Shown here piece after piece: positions 25,928 through 35,601 of a stretch of DNA of 64,000 bases. The DNA is from CAZRIP01 sp964600165 (GTDB taxonomy: Bacteria; Elusimicrobiota; Elusimicrobia; UBA1565; UBA9628). The notes under the pieces were generated by a model. That model saw only the letters and a list, made by a program, of their open reading frames with translations, had not been told where the DNA came from and did not search any database. Positions within the stretch are counted from its first letter, which is position 1. Each line of letters starts with the position of its first letter. Position numbers and translations under genes: made by a program. Location: positions 1 through 64,000 of the forward strand of contig CAZRIP010000003.1 in the NCBI GenBank assembly GCA_964600165.1. Direction: 5' to 3'.

Positions 25928-26659
25928 TTAATTGATCAGGCCTTTCATCTCCGTCACGGCCGATTTCAGGCCGACGAAGACCGAGCGCGCGACGATCGAG
26001 AAGCCGATGTTGAGCGCTTGGAGATGCGGGATGCGGGAGACGGCCTGGACGTTGTGATAATCGAGGCCGTGGCCGGCGTGAAGGTTCAAGCCCATCTCGT
26101 GGGCGAGATAGCCCGCGAGCTCGAGGCGCTCGAGTTCGGCCTTGGCCTTGTTCTTGCCCTCGGCGGTCGTATAAGCGGTCGTGCAGAGCTCGACCGTGTC
26201 GGCGCCCAAGGCCTTGGCCTGGCGAACGGCCGCCGCCTCGGGATCGACGAAGAGGCTCACCTCGATGCCGGCCGCTTTGAGCTTCTCGACCGTTTTGCCC
26301 AGGCTCTTCATAGAGCGCAGGTCGAGTCCGCCCTCCGTCGTGACTTCCTGGCGCTTCTCGGGGACGATGCAGATGGATCCCGGCTTGGCCTTGAGCGCGA
26401 TCTGCACGATCTCCGGCACATCGGCCATCTCGAGATGCGTCTCGCCCTTGAGGCGGCAGAGCTTGAACAAATCATCGTCCTGAAGATGCCTTCGGTCCTC
26501 GCGTAGATGGCAGACGATCATGTCCGCCCCCGCGGAGCGCGCGACCTGCGCGGCCGCGATGGGGTCGGGGTCGATGTCGCGGCGGGCTTGGCGCAGCGTC
26601 GCGACGTGGTCGATGTTGACGCCGAGCTTGACGGGGCGGCCGAATTTCGAGGCGGTCAT
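25928..26659 (-). CDS. pdxJ: Pyridoxine 5'-phosphate synthase
   Basis: A 243-residue TIM-barrel enzyme joining 3-amino-2-oxopropyl phosphate and deoxyxylulose 5-phosphate to make PNP. Family marks are LGVNIDHVATLRQARRD, VCHLREDRRHLQD, the glutamate region HLEMADVPEIVQIAL, VSLFVDPEA and NLHAGHGLDYHNV. PLP is a cofactor for many enzymes; none nearby is an obvious target. Overlaps glmM by ATGA. Confidence 0.97.
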   Translation of the reverse strand: MTASKFGRPVKLGVNIDHVATLRQARRDIDPDPIAAAQVARSAGADMIVCHLREDRRHLQDDDLFKLCRLKGETHLEMADVPEIVQIALKAKPGSICIVPEKRQEVTTEGGLDLRSMKSLGKTVEKLKAAGIEVSLFVDPEAAAVRQAKALGADTVELCTTAYTTAEGKNKAKAELERLELAGYLAHEMGLNLHAGHGLDYHNVQAVSRIPHLQALNIGFSIVARSVFVGLKSAVTEMKGLIN

Positions 26660-28029
26660 GGGCGGGCTCCTTGCATGGATGCTACTTCTTCTTCGAAGGC
26701 GTCGGCGAGTTGCTTGGCCAGCTCCTTGACGCGGGAGCGGCTCGGGCCTTCGATCATGATGCGTAAAAGCGGCTCGGTTCCGGAGTAGCGCAAGACGACG
26801 CGGCCATTGTCGCCGAGCTCGGACTCGATCTTCTTGACCAGCGCTTGGACGCTTCCGAGAGAATCCAGGCGCGGCTTGGCGGCGACGCGGAGATTGACGA
26901 GCACCTGAGGCACGGCGCGAAACGCCTTTCGCACGTTCGAGAGCGGCTTGCCGGAGTCGCGCAGCGCGGCGAGGGTCTGCAGCGCGGTGAGCATGCCGTC
27001 GCCGGTCGCGGCGAAGCGCCGGAAGATGACGTGCCCCGAGGCCTCGCCGCCGAGCGAGAGGCCGTCTTTCTCGATCGCCTCGGTCACGTTGCGATCGCCG
27101 ACGGGGACGCTGACGACGCGGATGCCTTGCTCGTTGAGCGCGTTGACCAAGCCGACGTTCGACATGATCGTCAGCACGACGGCGTCCTTCTTGAGAAGCC
27201 CTTGGCGGCGCAGCCGCTGGGCCGAGAAGCAGATGATCGCGTCGCCGTCGAGCAGCGCGCCCGTTTCATCGGCGAAGATCGCGCGGTCGGCGTCGCCGTC
27301 GAAGCAGACGCCGCAATCCGCGCGCCGGCGGCGGACTTCCTTGCTCATCGCGGACGGATGCAGCGCGCCGCAGCCCGCGTTGATGTTCTTGCCGTCGGGT
27401 GCGCAAGAAAGCGGGAACACCTCGGCGCCGAGGCTCTCGAAGAGCGCGGGCGCGAACGCGGACGCGGCGCCGTTGGCGCAATCGACGATCAGGCGCAGGC
27501 CCGAGAGGTCCGTCGTCGCCGGGAAGGTGCTTTTTAGGAAATCGACATAGCCCCGCGACAGCTTGGCGCCGCTCTCCGCTTTCGCGCCGGTGCCGCCGAA
27601 GCGCGTCTTCTCGGTCTTCAAGATCGCCTCGATGCGGTCTTCGGTGTCGGGATCCATCTTGTAGCCCGCGGCGTCGAAGAACTTGACGCCGTTGAACTCG
27701 GCCGGGTTGTGGCTCTCGGAGATGACCGCGCCGCCGATGGCGCCTTGCCGGGGGACGAGATAGGAGACGCCGGGAGTCGGGATCACGCCGAGATCGATCG
27801 CCCGCACGCCGGAGTCCGCGAAGCCCGCGACGACGGCGCGCAAGAGGGACGGGCCCGAGCCGCGCGTGTCGCGACCGATGAGCATCGCGGGCGCCGTCCC
27901 GTTGCGCTTGACGCCCTGCTGCATGATCTTGGCCGCGATCGCGGCGATGCGCCGGACGTTGCTCTCCGTGAGGGGTTCTTGCCCGGGAATCCCGCGCACG
28001 CCGTCGGTGCCGAAGAGCCGCTCGCTCAT
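26656..28029 (-). CDS. glmM: Phosphoglucosamine mutase
   Basis: A 457-residue phosphohexomutase interconverting GlcN-6-P and GlcN-1-P. It starts with SERLFGTDGVRGIPGQEPLT. The catalytic phosphoserine loop reads VISESHNPAEFNGVKFF, with Glu where most members have Ala. The metal loop is CFDGDADRAIFAD, the sugar loop GGEASGHVIF and the phosphate loop VVLRYSGTEPLLRIM. ATG 28029 overlaps the folP stop (ATGA). With glmS and glmU it completes the UDP-GlcNAc branch. Confidence 0.97.
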   Translation of the reverse strand: MSERLFGTDGVRGIPGQEPLTESNVRRIAAIAAKIMQQGVKRNGTAPAMLIGRDTRGSGPSLLRAVVAGFADSGVRAIDLGVIPTPGVSYLVPRQGAIGGAVISESHNPAEFNGVKFFDAAGYKMDPDTEDRIEAILKTEKTRFGGTGAKAESGAKLSRGYVDFLKSTFPATTDLSGLRLIVDCANGAASAFAPALFESLGAEVFPLSCAPDGKNINAGCGALHPSAMSKEVRRRRADCGVCFDGDADRAIFADETGALLDGDAIICFSAQRLRRQGLLKKDAVVLTIMSNVGLVNALNEQGIRVVSVPVGDRNVTEAIEKDGLSLGGEASGHVIFRRFAATGDGMLTALQTLAALRDSGKPLSNVRKAFRAVPQVLVNLRVAAKPRLDSLGSVQALVKKIESELGDNGRVVLRYSGTEPLLRIMIEGPSRSRVKELAKQLADAFEEEVASMQGARP

Positions 28030-28845
28030 GAGGCTCCCGAGACGCTCGCCCAAAAAGCGAATGCCTTTCGCGTCGCGCCCACGTCGTGGACGCGCGCCAC
28101 GCGCACGCCCCGTTGCGCGGCCCAAACGGCGGCGGCGAGCGACCCCGGCAGCCGATCTTCGGGGCCGGAATCCGGCGAGATCTTGCCGAGGAACGACTTG
28201 CGCGAGGCGCCGAGGACGACCGGCGCGAGTTTCGCCAGCTCGCCCAGGTGCTTGAGCAGCGAGAGATTGTGCTCGAGCTCCTTGCCGAAGCCGATGCCGG
28301 GGTCGATCAGGACCTTGGCGGCGTCTCCGCCGGCTTTGGCGAACGCGGCGACGCGCTCCTCCAGAAAATCGCGGACTTCGCGCACGACGTCGCGGTAGCG
28401 CGGCGCTTGCTGCATCGTCTTCGGGCTCTCGCCCAGCATGTGCATGACGATCACCGCGTCGAACTTCACGGCCTCGTCCATCATTCGGCTGCTTCTAAGA
28501 GCCAGCACGTCGTTGAGGATCGAGGCCCCGGCCTCGCGCGCCGCGCGCGCGACGATCGCCTTATCGGTGTCGACCGAGAGCAAGACATCCGTCTTGCTCT
28601 TGATCTCCTCGATGACCGGCAGGACGCGCGCGAGCTCCTCGTCGATGGAAACCGGCTCGGAGCCGGGCCGCGTCGACTGGCCGCCCACGTCGAGGATGTC
28701 GGCCCCTTCCTCGATCATCTTCAGCGCGCGGGCGACGGAGGTTTCTTTCGAGGGCGTCCTGCTCCCCGGGAAAAAAGAGTCCGAAGTGACGTTGACGACG
28801 CCCATGATCAGCGGGACCGCGCGCCCGCCGAACAGCGGGGCGACG

Positions 28846-28874
<29 letters not shown>
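28026..28874 (-). CDS. folP: Dihydropteroate synthase
   Basis: A 282-residue TIM-barrel enzyme of folate synthesis, target of sulfonamides. It shows IMGVVNVTSDSFFPGSR, ILDVGGQSTRPGSEPVS, SVDTDKAIVARAA, LIDPGIGFGKELEHNL and LGASRKSFLGKI in order. The first 29 bases overlap the 3' end of ftsH, and it overlaps glmM by ATGA. The ftsH-folP-glmM order recurs in many bacteria. Confidence 0.97.
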
Positions 28875-30648
<1,774 letters not shown>

Positions 30649-30651
30649 TTT

Positions 30652-31197
30652 CTAGCCTTTGTACACGCCGACGTACGGAAGATTCCGGTAGCGCTCGTTG
30701 TAATCGAGCCCGAAGCCGACGACGAACTCATTGGCGATCTTGAAGCCCACGTACTTCGCCTCGATCTTCGCCTTGCGGCACTCCGGCTTGTCGAGAAGCG
30801 CGCAGATCTCGACCGACCGGGGATGGTGAGCCTTCAGCGTTTCCTTAAGAGAGCTCAACGTCAGGCCCGTGTCGATGATGTCCTCGACGATCAGCAAATC
30901 TTTGCCTTCGGCGCTCTCGCGCAGATCGAGAAGCACGCGGATCATGCCGGTCGAGCTGCTTCCTGAATAAGAAGAGACGCAGATGAAATCGACCGTGCAG
31001 TCCTCGTGCTCGATCGCGCGCATCAGATCGGCGAGGAACACGACGCTGCCCTTCAAAATGCCGACGAGCGTGAGCTTTCGCCCCGCGTAATCGCGCGAGA
31101 TCTCCCGGCCCAGTTCCTTAATACGAGCCTTGATGCGGGACTCGTCGAGGAGGATACGAGAGATGTCGGGATGGGCCGGTGCGGCGTTGGTGGCCAT
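30652..31197 (-). CDS. hpt: Hypoxanthine phosphoribosyltransferase
   Basis: A 181-residue purine-salvage enzyme using PRPP to make IMP or GMP. The PRPP loop is LLIVEDIIDTGLTLSSL; VGILKGSVVFLADLMR and the C-terminal VGFGLDYNERYRNLPYVGVYKG are typical. It sits next to ftsH as in Bacillus and many other genomes (tilS is missing here). ATG 31197 chosen because the family begins close to DISRILLDE. It leads the long minus-strand gene run. Confidence 0.96.
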   Translation of the reverse strand: MATNAAPAHPDISRILLDESRIKARIKELGREISRDYAGRKLTLVGILKGSVVFLADLMRAIEHEDCTVDFICVSSYSGSSSTGMIRVLLDLRESAEGKDLLIVEDIIDTGLTLSSLKETLKAHHPRSVEICALLDKPECRKAKIEAKYVGFKIANEFVVGFGLDYNERYRNLPYVGVYKG

Positions 31198-31206
31198 CGA
31201 CGAAAT

Positions 31207-31236
31207 AGGATAACTAAAACGTGTGCCCGAAGACAA
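31207..31236 (-). promoter_or_regulatory. Promoter of the hpt-ftsH-folP-glmM run
   Basis: On the minus strand TTGTCT (31236-31231), 18 nt, TATCCT (31212-31207), then nine bases to the hpt ATG. No Shine-Dalgarno sequence fits in the gap. It lies within the last codons of the upstream barrel gene. Confidence 0.45.
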
Positions 31237-32428
31237 GGTAAACCAGCCCGACGTCCTCGTTGCTGAAGCCGACGTCGAGGCGCGCGACGATGGCGTCGCC
31301 GATCTCGGCGCGCAGTCCGGTCCCATAGCTGTAGCGAAACTCGTCGACCTCGCGCGGAAGGTTCCGGGACGGCACGTTGAAATCGCGGGAAACCTGCGCG
31401 TCGCTGATAAAGACCTCGCCGATGTCGCCAAAGAGGACGCCGTCGATCTGCACGTCCCAAAGATTCCGGAATGTAAACGTGGCCAGCCGGTTGCGATATT
31501 CCGTGTTGATCACGAGCTTGCCGCGCCCGAGGAACCTGTTCGGGAAGAAGCCTCGCATGTCGTTGGGCCCGCCGAGGGTGGCGAGCTCGAAAAACGGGAT
31601 GTAGCGATTGCGTCCGACGACCTCCTCGCCGCCGACGTGCACGCCGAGAACGCGCTGCGGCCCGAGGATCGGATAGAGGTAGCTCGCGTCGAGCGTGTAG
31701 CGGAAGAAATGAAAATCGTTGGCGAGGTTTTGATTGACGTACTCGAAGGTGCCGATGGCGCTCCAGCCGCGGGTAGGGCGCGTGACGCTGCGGCGCTCGT
31801 TGTATACGAGCGAGACGATCATCGGGTTGGTGCGGCCGCCGTCGAGCCCGATGAGGTTCGGGAAGGCGTCGACCACCGAGGGGATCGCCTCAACGGAGCG
31901 CCCGCGGGAGATCTTCGTCTGCCTCGGGCCCGCGGAGAACGCGCCGACCAAGTCGTCGGTCAAATGCCAGCCGAAGGTCGCCAGCGCGCGCTGCCGTTCG
32001 ATCTCATAGTAGGCGATCGGATTGCGCACGAGGTTGTTGCCGATGCCGAAGAAGAGCTCCTTGGGGCTCAAGTAGTAATGATACTCGTCGACGTTGAGCG
32101 TCCGGGGCCCGAACGGCCGCGGCACGACGATCGTCGCGTCGACGCCGCGCTGGCTCTTGAGCGCGGCGTTGAACTCGAGGTCCACGGTCGCTTGATGGCT
32201 CGTCAGATCGCGCCCCGTGAACTTGAAGCCCCCGTTGAAGCTCTGGTCGGGACTATAGCCGAACTCGGGAAGGACCGCCCAGTTGTTCGAGCTCGCCGTG
32301 GCCGACGACAGGTGCTGGCTCGGGATCATGTCGCTGATCTCGCGCTGCGTGCCGATGCCGTCTTCCGCGCGGGCGGACGGAGAGAGCGCCAGCAAGGCGA
32401 GCAGTAAAATCGGAGGCACCTGGAGCAT
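31214..32428 (-). CDS. BamA/TamA-type outer-membrane beta-barrel protein
   Basis: A 404-residue protein with a signal peptide (MLQVPPILLLALLALSPSARA). The mature chain alternates amphipathic strands of an Omp85/surface-antigen (D15) barrel and ends VYLVFGHTF, with the terminal Phe of a BAM insertion signal. A conserved loop region GGPNDMRGFFPNRFLGRG resembles the L6 motif region of the family (usual VRGY/F). POTRA domains are absent or reduced, so it is a barrel-only relative, not canonical BamA. ATG 32428 gives the complete signal peptide. Confidence 0.75.
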   Translation of the reverse strand: MLQVPPILLLALLALSPSARAEDGIGTQREISDMIPSQHLSSATASSNNWAVLPEFGYSPDQSFNGGFKFTGRDLTSHQATVDLEFNAALKSQRGVDATIVVPRPFGPRTLNVDEYHYYLSPKELFFGIGNNLVRNPIAYYEIERQRALATFGWHLTDDLVGAFSAGPRQTKISRGRSVEAIPSVVDAFPNLIGLDGGRTNPMIVSLVYNERRSVTRPTRGWSAIGTFEYVNQNLANDFHFFRYTLDASYLYPILGPQRVLGVHVGGEEVVGRNRYIPFFELATLGGPNDMRGFFPNRFLGRGKLVINTEYRNRLATFTFRNLWDVQIDGVLFGDIGEVFISDAQVSRDFNVPSRNLPREVDEFRYSYGTGLRAEIGDAIVARLDVGFSNEDVGLVYLVFGHTF

Positions 32429-32460
32429 GAGACGCGCGATGGCGGTGAAAGTGTCGCATT

Positions 32461-32489
32461 TTACAATCAAAAGCGAAAACTGGTACAAG
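32461..32489 (+). promoter_or_regulatory. Extended -10 promoter of ddl
   Basis: TGG-TACAAG (32481-32489) ends six bases before the GTG at 32496. A weak -35 (TTACAA, 32461-32466) sits 17 nt upstream. A TACAAT at 32462-32467 is an alternative -10 with a longer leader. On the other strand TAAAAT at 32463-32458 may serve the divergent barrel gene. Confidence 0.4.
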
Positions 32490-32495
32490 CTCAGT

Positions 32496-33575
32496 GTGAA
32501 TCGAAGAGTCTTGGTTCTTTGCGGCGGGCGCTCGGCCGAGCGCGACGTCTCGCTCGTCTCGGCGCGCACCGTCGTCGCCGCGCTGGGCCGGCGCTATCGA
32601 GTGGACGTCGTCGCGATCGACGCGCGGGGACGCTGGCGCCTCGCATCGCCCGAGCTCTTGAGCGCGCGCGTGAGCGAGACCGGCGGGCGCTTCGACCGCT
32701 GCCGAGTCCTCGAGGGACCGGCGCGCTTCGCGCCCAAGGGACGCCGCGCCGACGTCGTGTTTCCCGTTCTGCACGGCCCTCTCGGCGAGGACGGCACGAT
32801 GCAGGGCCTTTTGGAGGTCGAGGGCATTCCCTACGTCGGCTGCGGCGTGCTCGGCTCCTCGGTCGGAATGGACAAGGAGTACACGAAGATCGCGGCCGAG
32901 CGCGCGGACCTGCCGATCCTGCCGTGGGGCGTGATCCGCGATCCGCGCGCGGCGGGCGCGCTCGCGCGGCGCTTGGGCTACCCGGTCTTCGCCAAGCCGG
33001 CGCGCATGGGCTCGTCGGTCGGGGTCTCGAAGGTCAAGAAGCCCGCGGAGCTCGCCGCGGCGATCAAGCTGGCGCTGCGCTACGACGACAAGGCGATCCT
33101 CGAGAAAGGCGTCGCCGCGCGAGAGATCGAGACGGCGGTCCTCGGCGACCCCTGGGCCGGCGCTTCGGGCCCGCTCGCTCTCAGAGCCTCGATCTGCGGC
33201 GAGATCGTTCCCTCGTCGAACTACGAGTTCTACGATTACCGGTCGAAATACCTCGATCCGAACGGCTCGTCGCTGGCCATGCCCGCGCCGATCACGAAGG
33301 CGCAGTCGGACGAGGTTCGTTCCCTCGCCTCGCGCGCCTTTCGCGCGCTCGACTGCTACGGCATGGGCCGCGTCGACTTCTTGATGGACAAGAAGTCCGG
33401 CAAGATCTACTTCAACGAGATCAACACGATCCCGGGCTTCACGGCGATGAGCATGTACCCGTTGCTCTGGAAGGAGTCGGGCCTGCCGATCGAGAGGCTC
33501 GTCGACCGCCTGATCGTCCTCGCCCTGCGCCGCCAAAAGCTCCGCGCGCGCATCTCGATCGCGCCGGGCGCGTAG
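32496..33575 (+). CDS. ddl: D-alanine--D-alanine ligase
   Basis: A 359-residue ATP-grasp ligase making the D-Ala-D-Ala dipeptide of peptidoglycan. It shows the opening VLVLCGGRSAERDVSLVSA, HGPLGEDGTMQGLLEV, the ATP-grasp lysine region FAKPARMGSSVGVSKVK, EKGVAAREIETAVLG, and the metal-binding end IYFNEINTIPGFTAMSMYP. The GTG at 32496 is chosen because the family N-terminus starts there; the frame is open upstream but covers the promoter. Confidence 0.97.
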   Translation: MNRRVLVLCGGRSAERDVSLVSARTVVAALGRRYRVDVVAIDARGRWRLASPELLSARVSETGGRFDRCRVLEGPARFAPKGRRADVVFPVLHGPLGEDGTMQGLLEVEGIPYVGCGVLGSSVGMDKEYTKIAAERADLPILPWGVIRDPRAAGALARRLGYPVFAKPARMGSSVGVSKVKKPAELAAAIKLALRYDDKAILEKGVAAREIETAVLGDPWAGASGPLALRASICGEIVPSSNYEFYDYRSKYLDPNGSSLAMPAPITKAQSDEVRSLASRAFRALDCYGMGRVDFLMDKKSGKIYFNEINTIPGFTAMSMYPLLWKESGLPIERLVDRLIVLALRRQKLRARISIAPGA

Positions 33576-33582
33576 GCGCCGG

Positions 33583-33610
33583 TCTGAACTATCGCCGGCG
33601 ATAGTTCAGA
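33583..33610. terminator. 28-bp perfect palindrome downstream of ddl
   Basis: TCTGAACTATCGCC is followed directly by its reverse complement. It lies eight bases after the ddl stop and, with the next palindrome, fills the gap between the convergent ddl and SDR genes. A bidirectional terminator is the simplest reading, though there is no T-run. Confidence 0.55.
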
Positions 33611-33638
33611 TCTCGACTCACCCCGGGGTAAGTCGAGA
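33611..33638. terminator. Second 28-bp palindrome between convergent genes
   Basis: TCTCGACTCACCCC / GGGGTAAGTCGAGA, one mismatched pair. It abuts the previous palindrome and lies eight bases before the SDR stop. On the minus strand it is the first hairpin met after the SDR gene. Confidence 0.5.
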
Positions 33639-33646
33639 TTCCCCGA

Positions 33647-34438
33647 TCAGAACGGCGAGCGAGTACGTCCCCCATCCACCGCGAGCGCTTGGCCCGTGAT
33701 GTAGGACGCCGACGTCGAGGATAAGAACGCCACGGCTTGGCCGAGCTCGCGCGGATCGGCGAGGCGCCGCAGCGGCACCGACGCCGCCCAGATCTCGTAG
33801 ACCTTGGCCGTCGACACGCCGCGCCGGGCGGCCGCGGACTTGGCCAGCTCTTCTAATCTTTCCGTCGTCGTGTAGCCCGGCAGCACGGAGTTGACGGTGA
33901 TCCCGTCGGGGCCGAGCTCGTCGGACAAGGTCTTCGCGAGCGAGAGCATGCCCGTGCGCAGCACGTTCGAGATGGCGAGGTTCTCGATCGGCATCTTCGC
34001 GGAGGTCGAGCCGATCATCACGATCCGTCCCCAGCCCGCCTTCTTCATCGACGGCGCGACGAGCCGGCTCAAGCGCGCGAAAGAAAGAAGGTTGCGCTCG
34101 AAGCCCTCGCGCCACTCGGCGTCGGTCGCCTCCAGGGCCGGTCCTTCGGGCGGCCCGCCGGCGTTGCATACGAGGACGTCGACGCGGCCGAAGCGCTTGA
34201 GCGTGCCGTCGATCCAGCGCTTGGATTGCTGCGTGTCCTCGACGTCGGCCGCGAAAGCCGCGACCTCGACGCGCGTCTTGCCGGCGATCTCGGCGGCCGC
34301 GGCCTTGGCGCGCGCCAGGCTGCGCGAGGCCACGCTCAGCTTCGCCCCCTCCTGCGCGAGGGCCAGCGCCGAGGCTTTGCCCAAGCCCGCGCTCGCGCCC
34401 GCGACGACCGCCACTCTTCCGGAAAGACCTAAATTCAT
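33647..34438 (-). CDS. SDR-family (FabG-like) protein lacking the catalytic Tyr-Lys
   Basis: A 263-residue Rossmann-fold protein. The cofactor site is VVAGASAGLGKASALAL, with VCNAGGPPEGPALE and the Ser region VMIGSTSAKM. Where active SDRs have YxxxK, this one reads LAISN, so the general-base Tyr and Lys are missing. DELGPDGITVNSVLPGYTTT and VAFLSSTSASYITGQALAVDGG complete the fold. It may bind NAD(P) without classical reduction, or use another mechanism. A strong AGAGGAGG Shine-Dalgarno sequence precedes the ATG, unlike most neighbours. Confidence 0.85.
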   Translation of the reverse strand: MNLGLSGRVAVVAGASAGLGKASALALAQEGAKLSVASRSLARAKAAAAEIAGKTRVEVAAFAADVEDTQQSKRWIDGTLKRFGRVDVLVCNAGGPPEGPALEATDAEWREGFERNLLSFARLSRLVAPSMKKAGWGRIVMIGSTSAKMPIENLAISNVLRTGMLSLAKTLSDELGPDGITVNSVLPGYTTTERLEELAKSAAARRGVSTAKVYEIWAASVPLRRLADPRELGQAVAFLSSTSASYITGQALAVDGGRTRSPF

Positions 34439-34485
34439 ATAATGTCCTCCTCTTTAGCCCAGCGCACATACTATGTTTTTTCCCC

Positions 34486-34513
34486 GAACCTTTTCGCGCG
34501 CCGGCCGTATTAT
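34486..34513 (+). promoter_or_regulatory. Candidate ECF-type promoter of the sigma factor operon
   Basis: GAACCTT (34486-34492) resembles the conserved GAAC -35 of sigma-E-like ECF promoters, followed after 15 nt by an AT-rich TATTAT (34508-34513). This is the expected place for autoregulation. The -10 is not a specific match. Confidence 0.3.
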
Positions 34514-34531
34514 TAGTGAAGGGACGGGTCG

Positions 34532-35113
34532 GTGGAGGCGCGGTTGAGCCCGAAGCAGTCTCGCGGACGCGCCGAGGCCTTCCCGGAGCTGATCCGGCTT
34601 TACGGCGAGAAGGCGTATAACTTCGCGTTCCGCCTGGCCGGCAACGAGCCCGACGCGCGGGACTTGACGTCAGAGGCCTTCGCGCGCGCGTTCGAGCATT
34701 TCAGCTCCTACGATCCGTCCAAGCCGTTCGATTCGTGGCTGCTGCGCATCTTGCGCAACATCTACCTCGACGGCGTGAGGCTTTACTCGCACGGTCACAG
34801 CGTCTCGCTCGACGCGGCGGCGCCGGTCGAGGGCTCGTCCTGGGAAGAGATACTTCCCGGCGATGATCCCGAGCTCGGCTCCGGCATCGAGCGGAAGCAA
34901 ACCGACGAGCTGGTGCAGAAGGCGCTGGACGCTTTGCCGGTGCATTACAAGACGGCCGTGACTTTGTGCGACGTAGAGGGCCTTTCATACGAGCAGATCG
35001 GAGAGATCATGGCCTGCCCGGTCGGGACGGTCAGGTCCAGGATCCACGAGGGCCGCAAGATCATGAAAGAGACGTTTGAGAAGCTCGAAAAGAGCGGGGG
35101 ACGAGCGCAATGA
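34532..35113 (+). CDS. ECF-type RNA polymerase sigma factor
   Basis: A 193-residue sigma-70 family member containing only regions 2 and 4. Region 2 spans about 20-85 (YNFAFRLAGNEPDARDLTSEAFARAF, PFDSWLLRILRNIYLD). Region 4 spans about 125-180 (ALDALPVHYKTAVTLCDVEGLSYEQIGEIMACPVGTVRSRIHEGRK split as a helix-turn-helix). It overlaps the anti-sigma gene by ATGA and probably controls an envelope-stress regulon. GTG start with GAAGGGA about nine bases upstream. Confidence 0.94.
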   Translation: MEARLSPKQSRGRAEAFPELIRLYGEKAYNFAFRLAGNEPDARDLTSEAFARAFEHFSSYDPSKPFDSWLLRILRNIYLDGVRLYSHGHSVSLDAAAPVEGSSWEEILPGDDPELGSGIERKQTDELVQKALDALPVHYKTAVTLCDVEGLSYEQIGEIMACPVGTVRSRIHEGRKIMKETFEKLEKSGGRAQ

Positions 35114-35601
35114 ACGAGCACGATGAAGGCCAGCTGCTGTCGGCCTATCTCGACGGAGAGCTGTCCGCCGACGAGAACGCTCGCGTGAAGGTCCACCTCG
35201 ACGGCTGCCCCGGCTGCCGCGTCGATCTCGAGGGCCTGCGCCACGCCAAGCACTTGCTCGCCGCCGCCCCGCGGCGCGCCATGCCTCCCGAGCTCATCGC
35301 CGATTTGAACGAGCGCCTCGAGGCCCCGACCCTCGCCGACCGGTTGTTCGCCTGGCGCCGCTCGCCGCGCGTCATGGTCCCGGCGGGCGCGTTCGCGGCG
35401 CTCGCGCTGGCCGCCGCCTCTTGGTTCGTCTGGCAGAGCCGCGAGCCCGACCAATTCGTCCCGCTCGAGCCTCTTCTCGCCGCCCACTCCCGCTACGAAG
35501 CCGAGTCGCTCGTGCCGCAAGGAAGCCTCGTCGCGTCGAGCTACGCCTCGAATTTGACGGCCTTCTATGCGGATGGGCAGGATCAAGACTCCGCTGAATA
35601 A
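35110..35601 (+). CDS. Membrane-anchored zinc anti-sigma factor (RseA/RsiW-like)
   Basis: A 163-residue protein. Residues 1-45 are a ZAS domain, with H29, C33 and C36 in VHLDGCPGC forming the HxxxCxxC zinc site that clamps the ECF sigma factor. One transmembrane helix (about 90-110, VPAGAFAALALAAASWFVW) is followed by about 50 periplasmic residues. This layout suits regulated intramembrane proteolysis. It overlaps the sigma gene by ATGA and the RseB-like gene by 35 bases. Confidence 0.9.
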   Translation: MNEHDEGQLLSAYLDGELSADENARVKVHLDGCPGCRVDLEGLRHAKHLLAAAPRRAMPPELIADLNERLEAPTLADRLFAWRRSPRVMVPAGAFAALALAAASWFVWQSREPDQFVPLEPLLAAHSRYEAESLVPQGSLVASSYASNLTAFYADGQDQDSAE

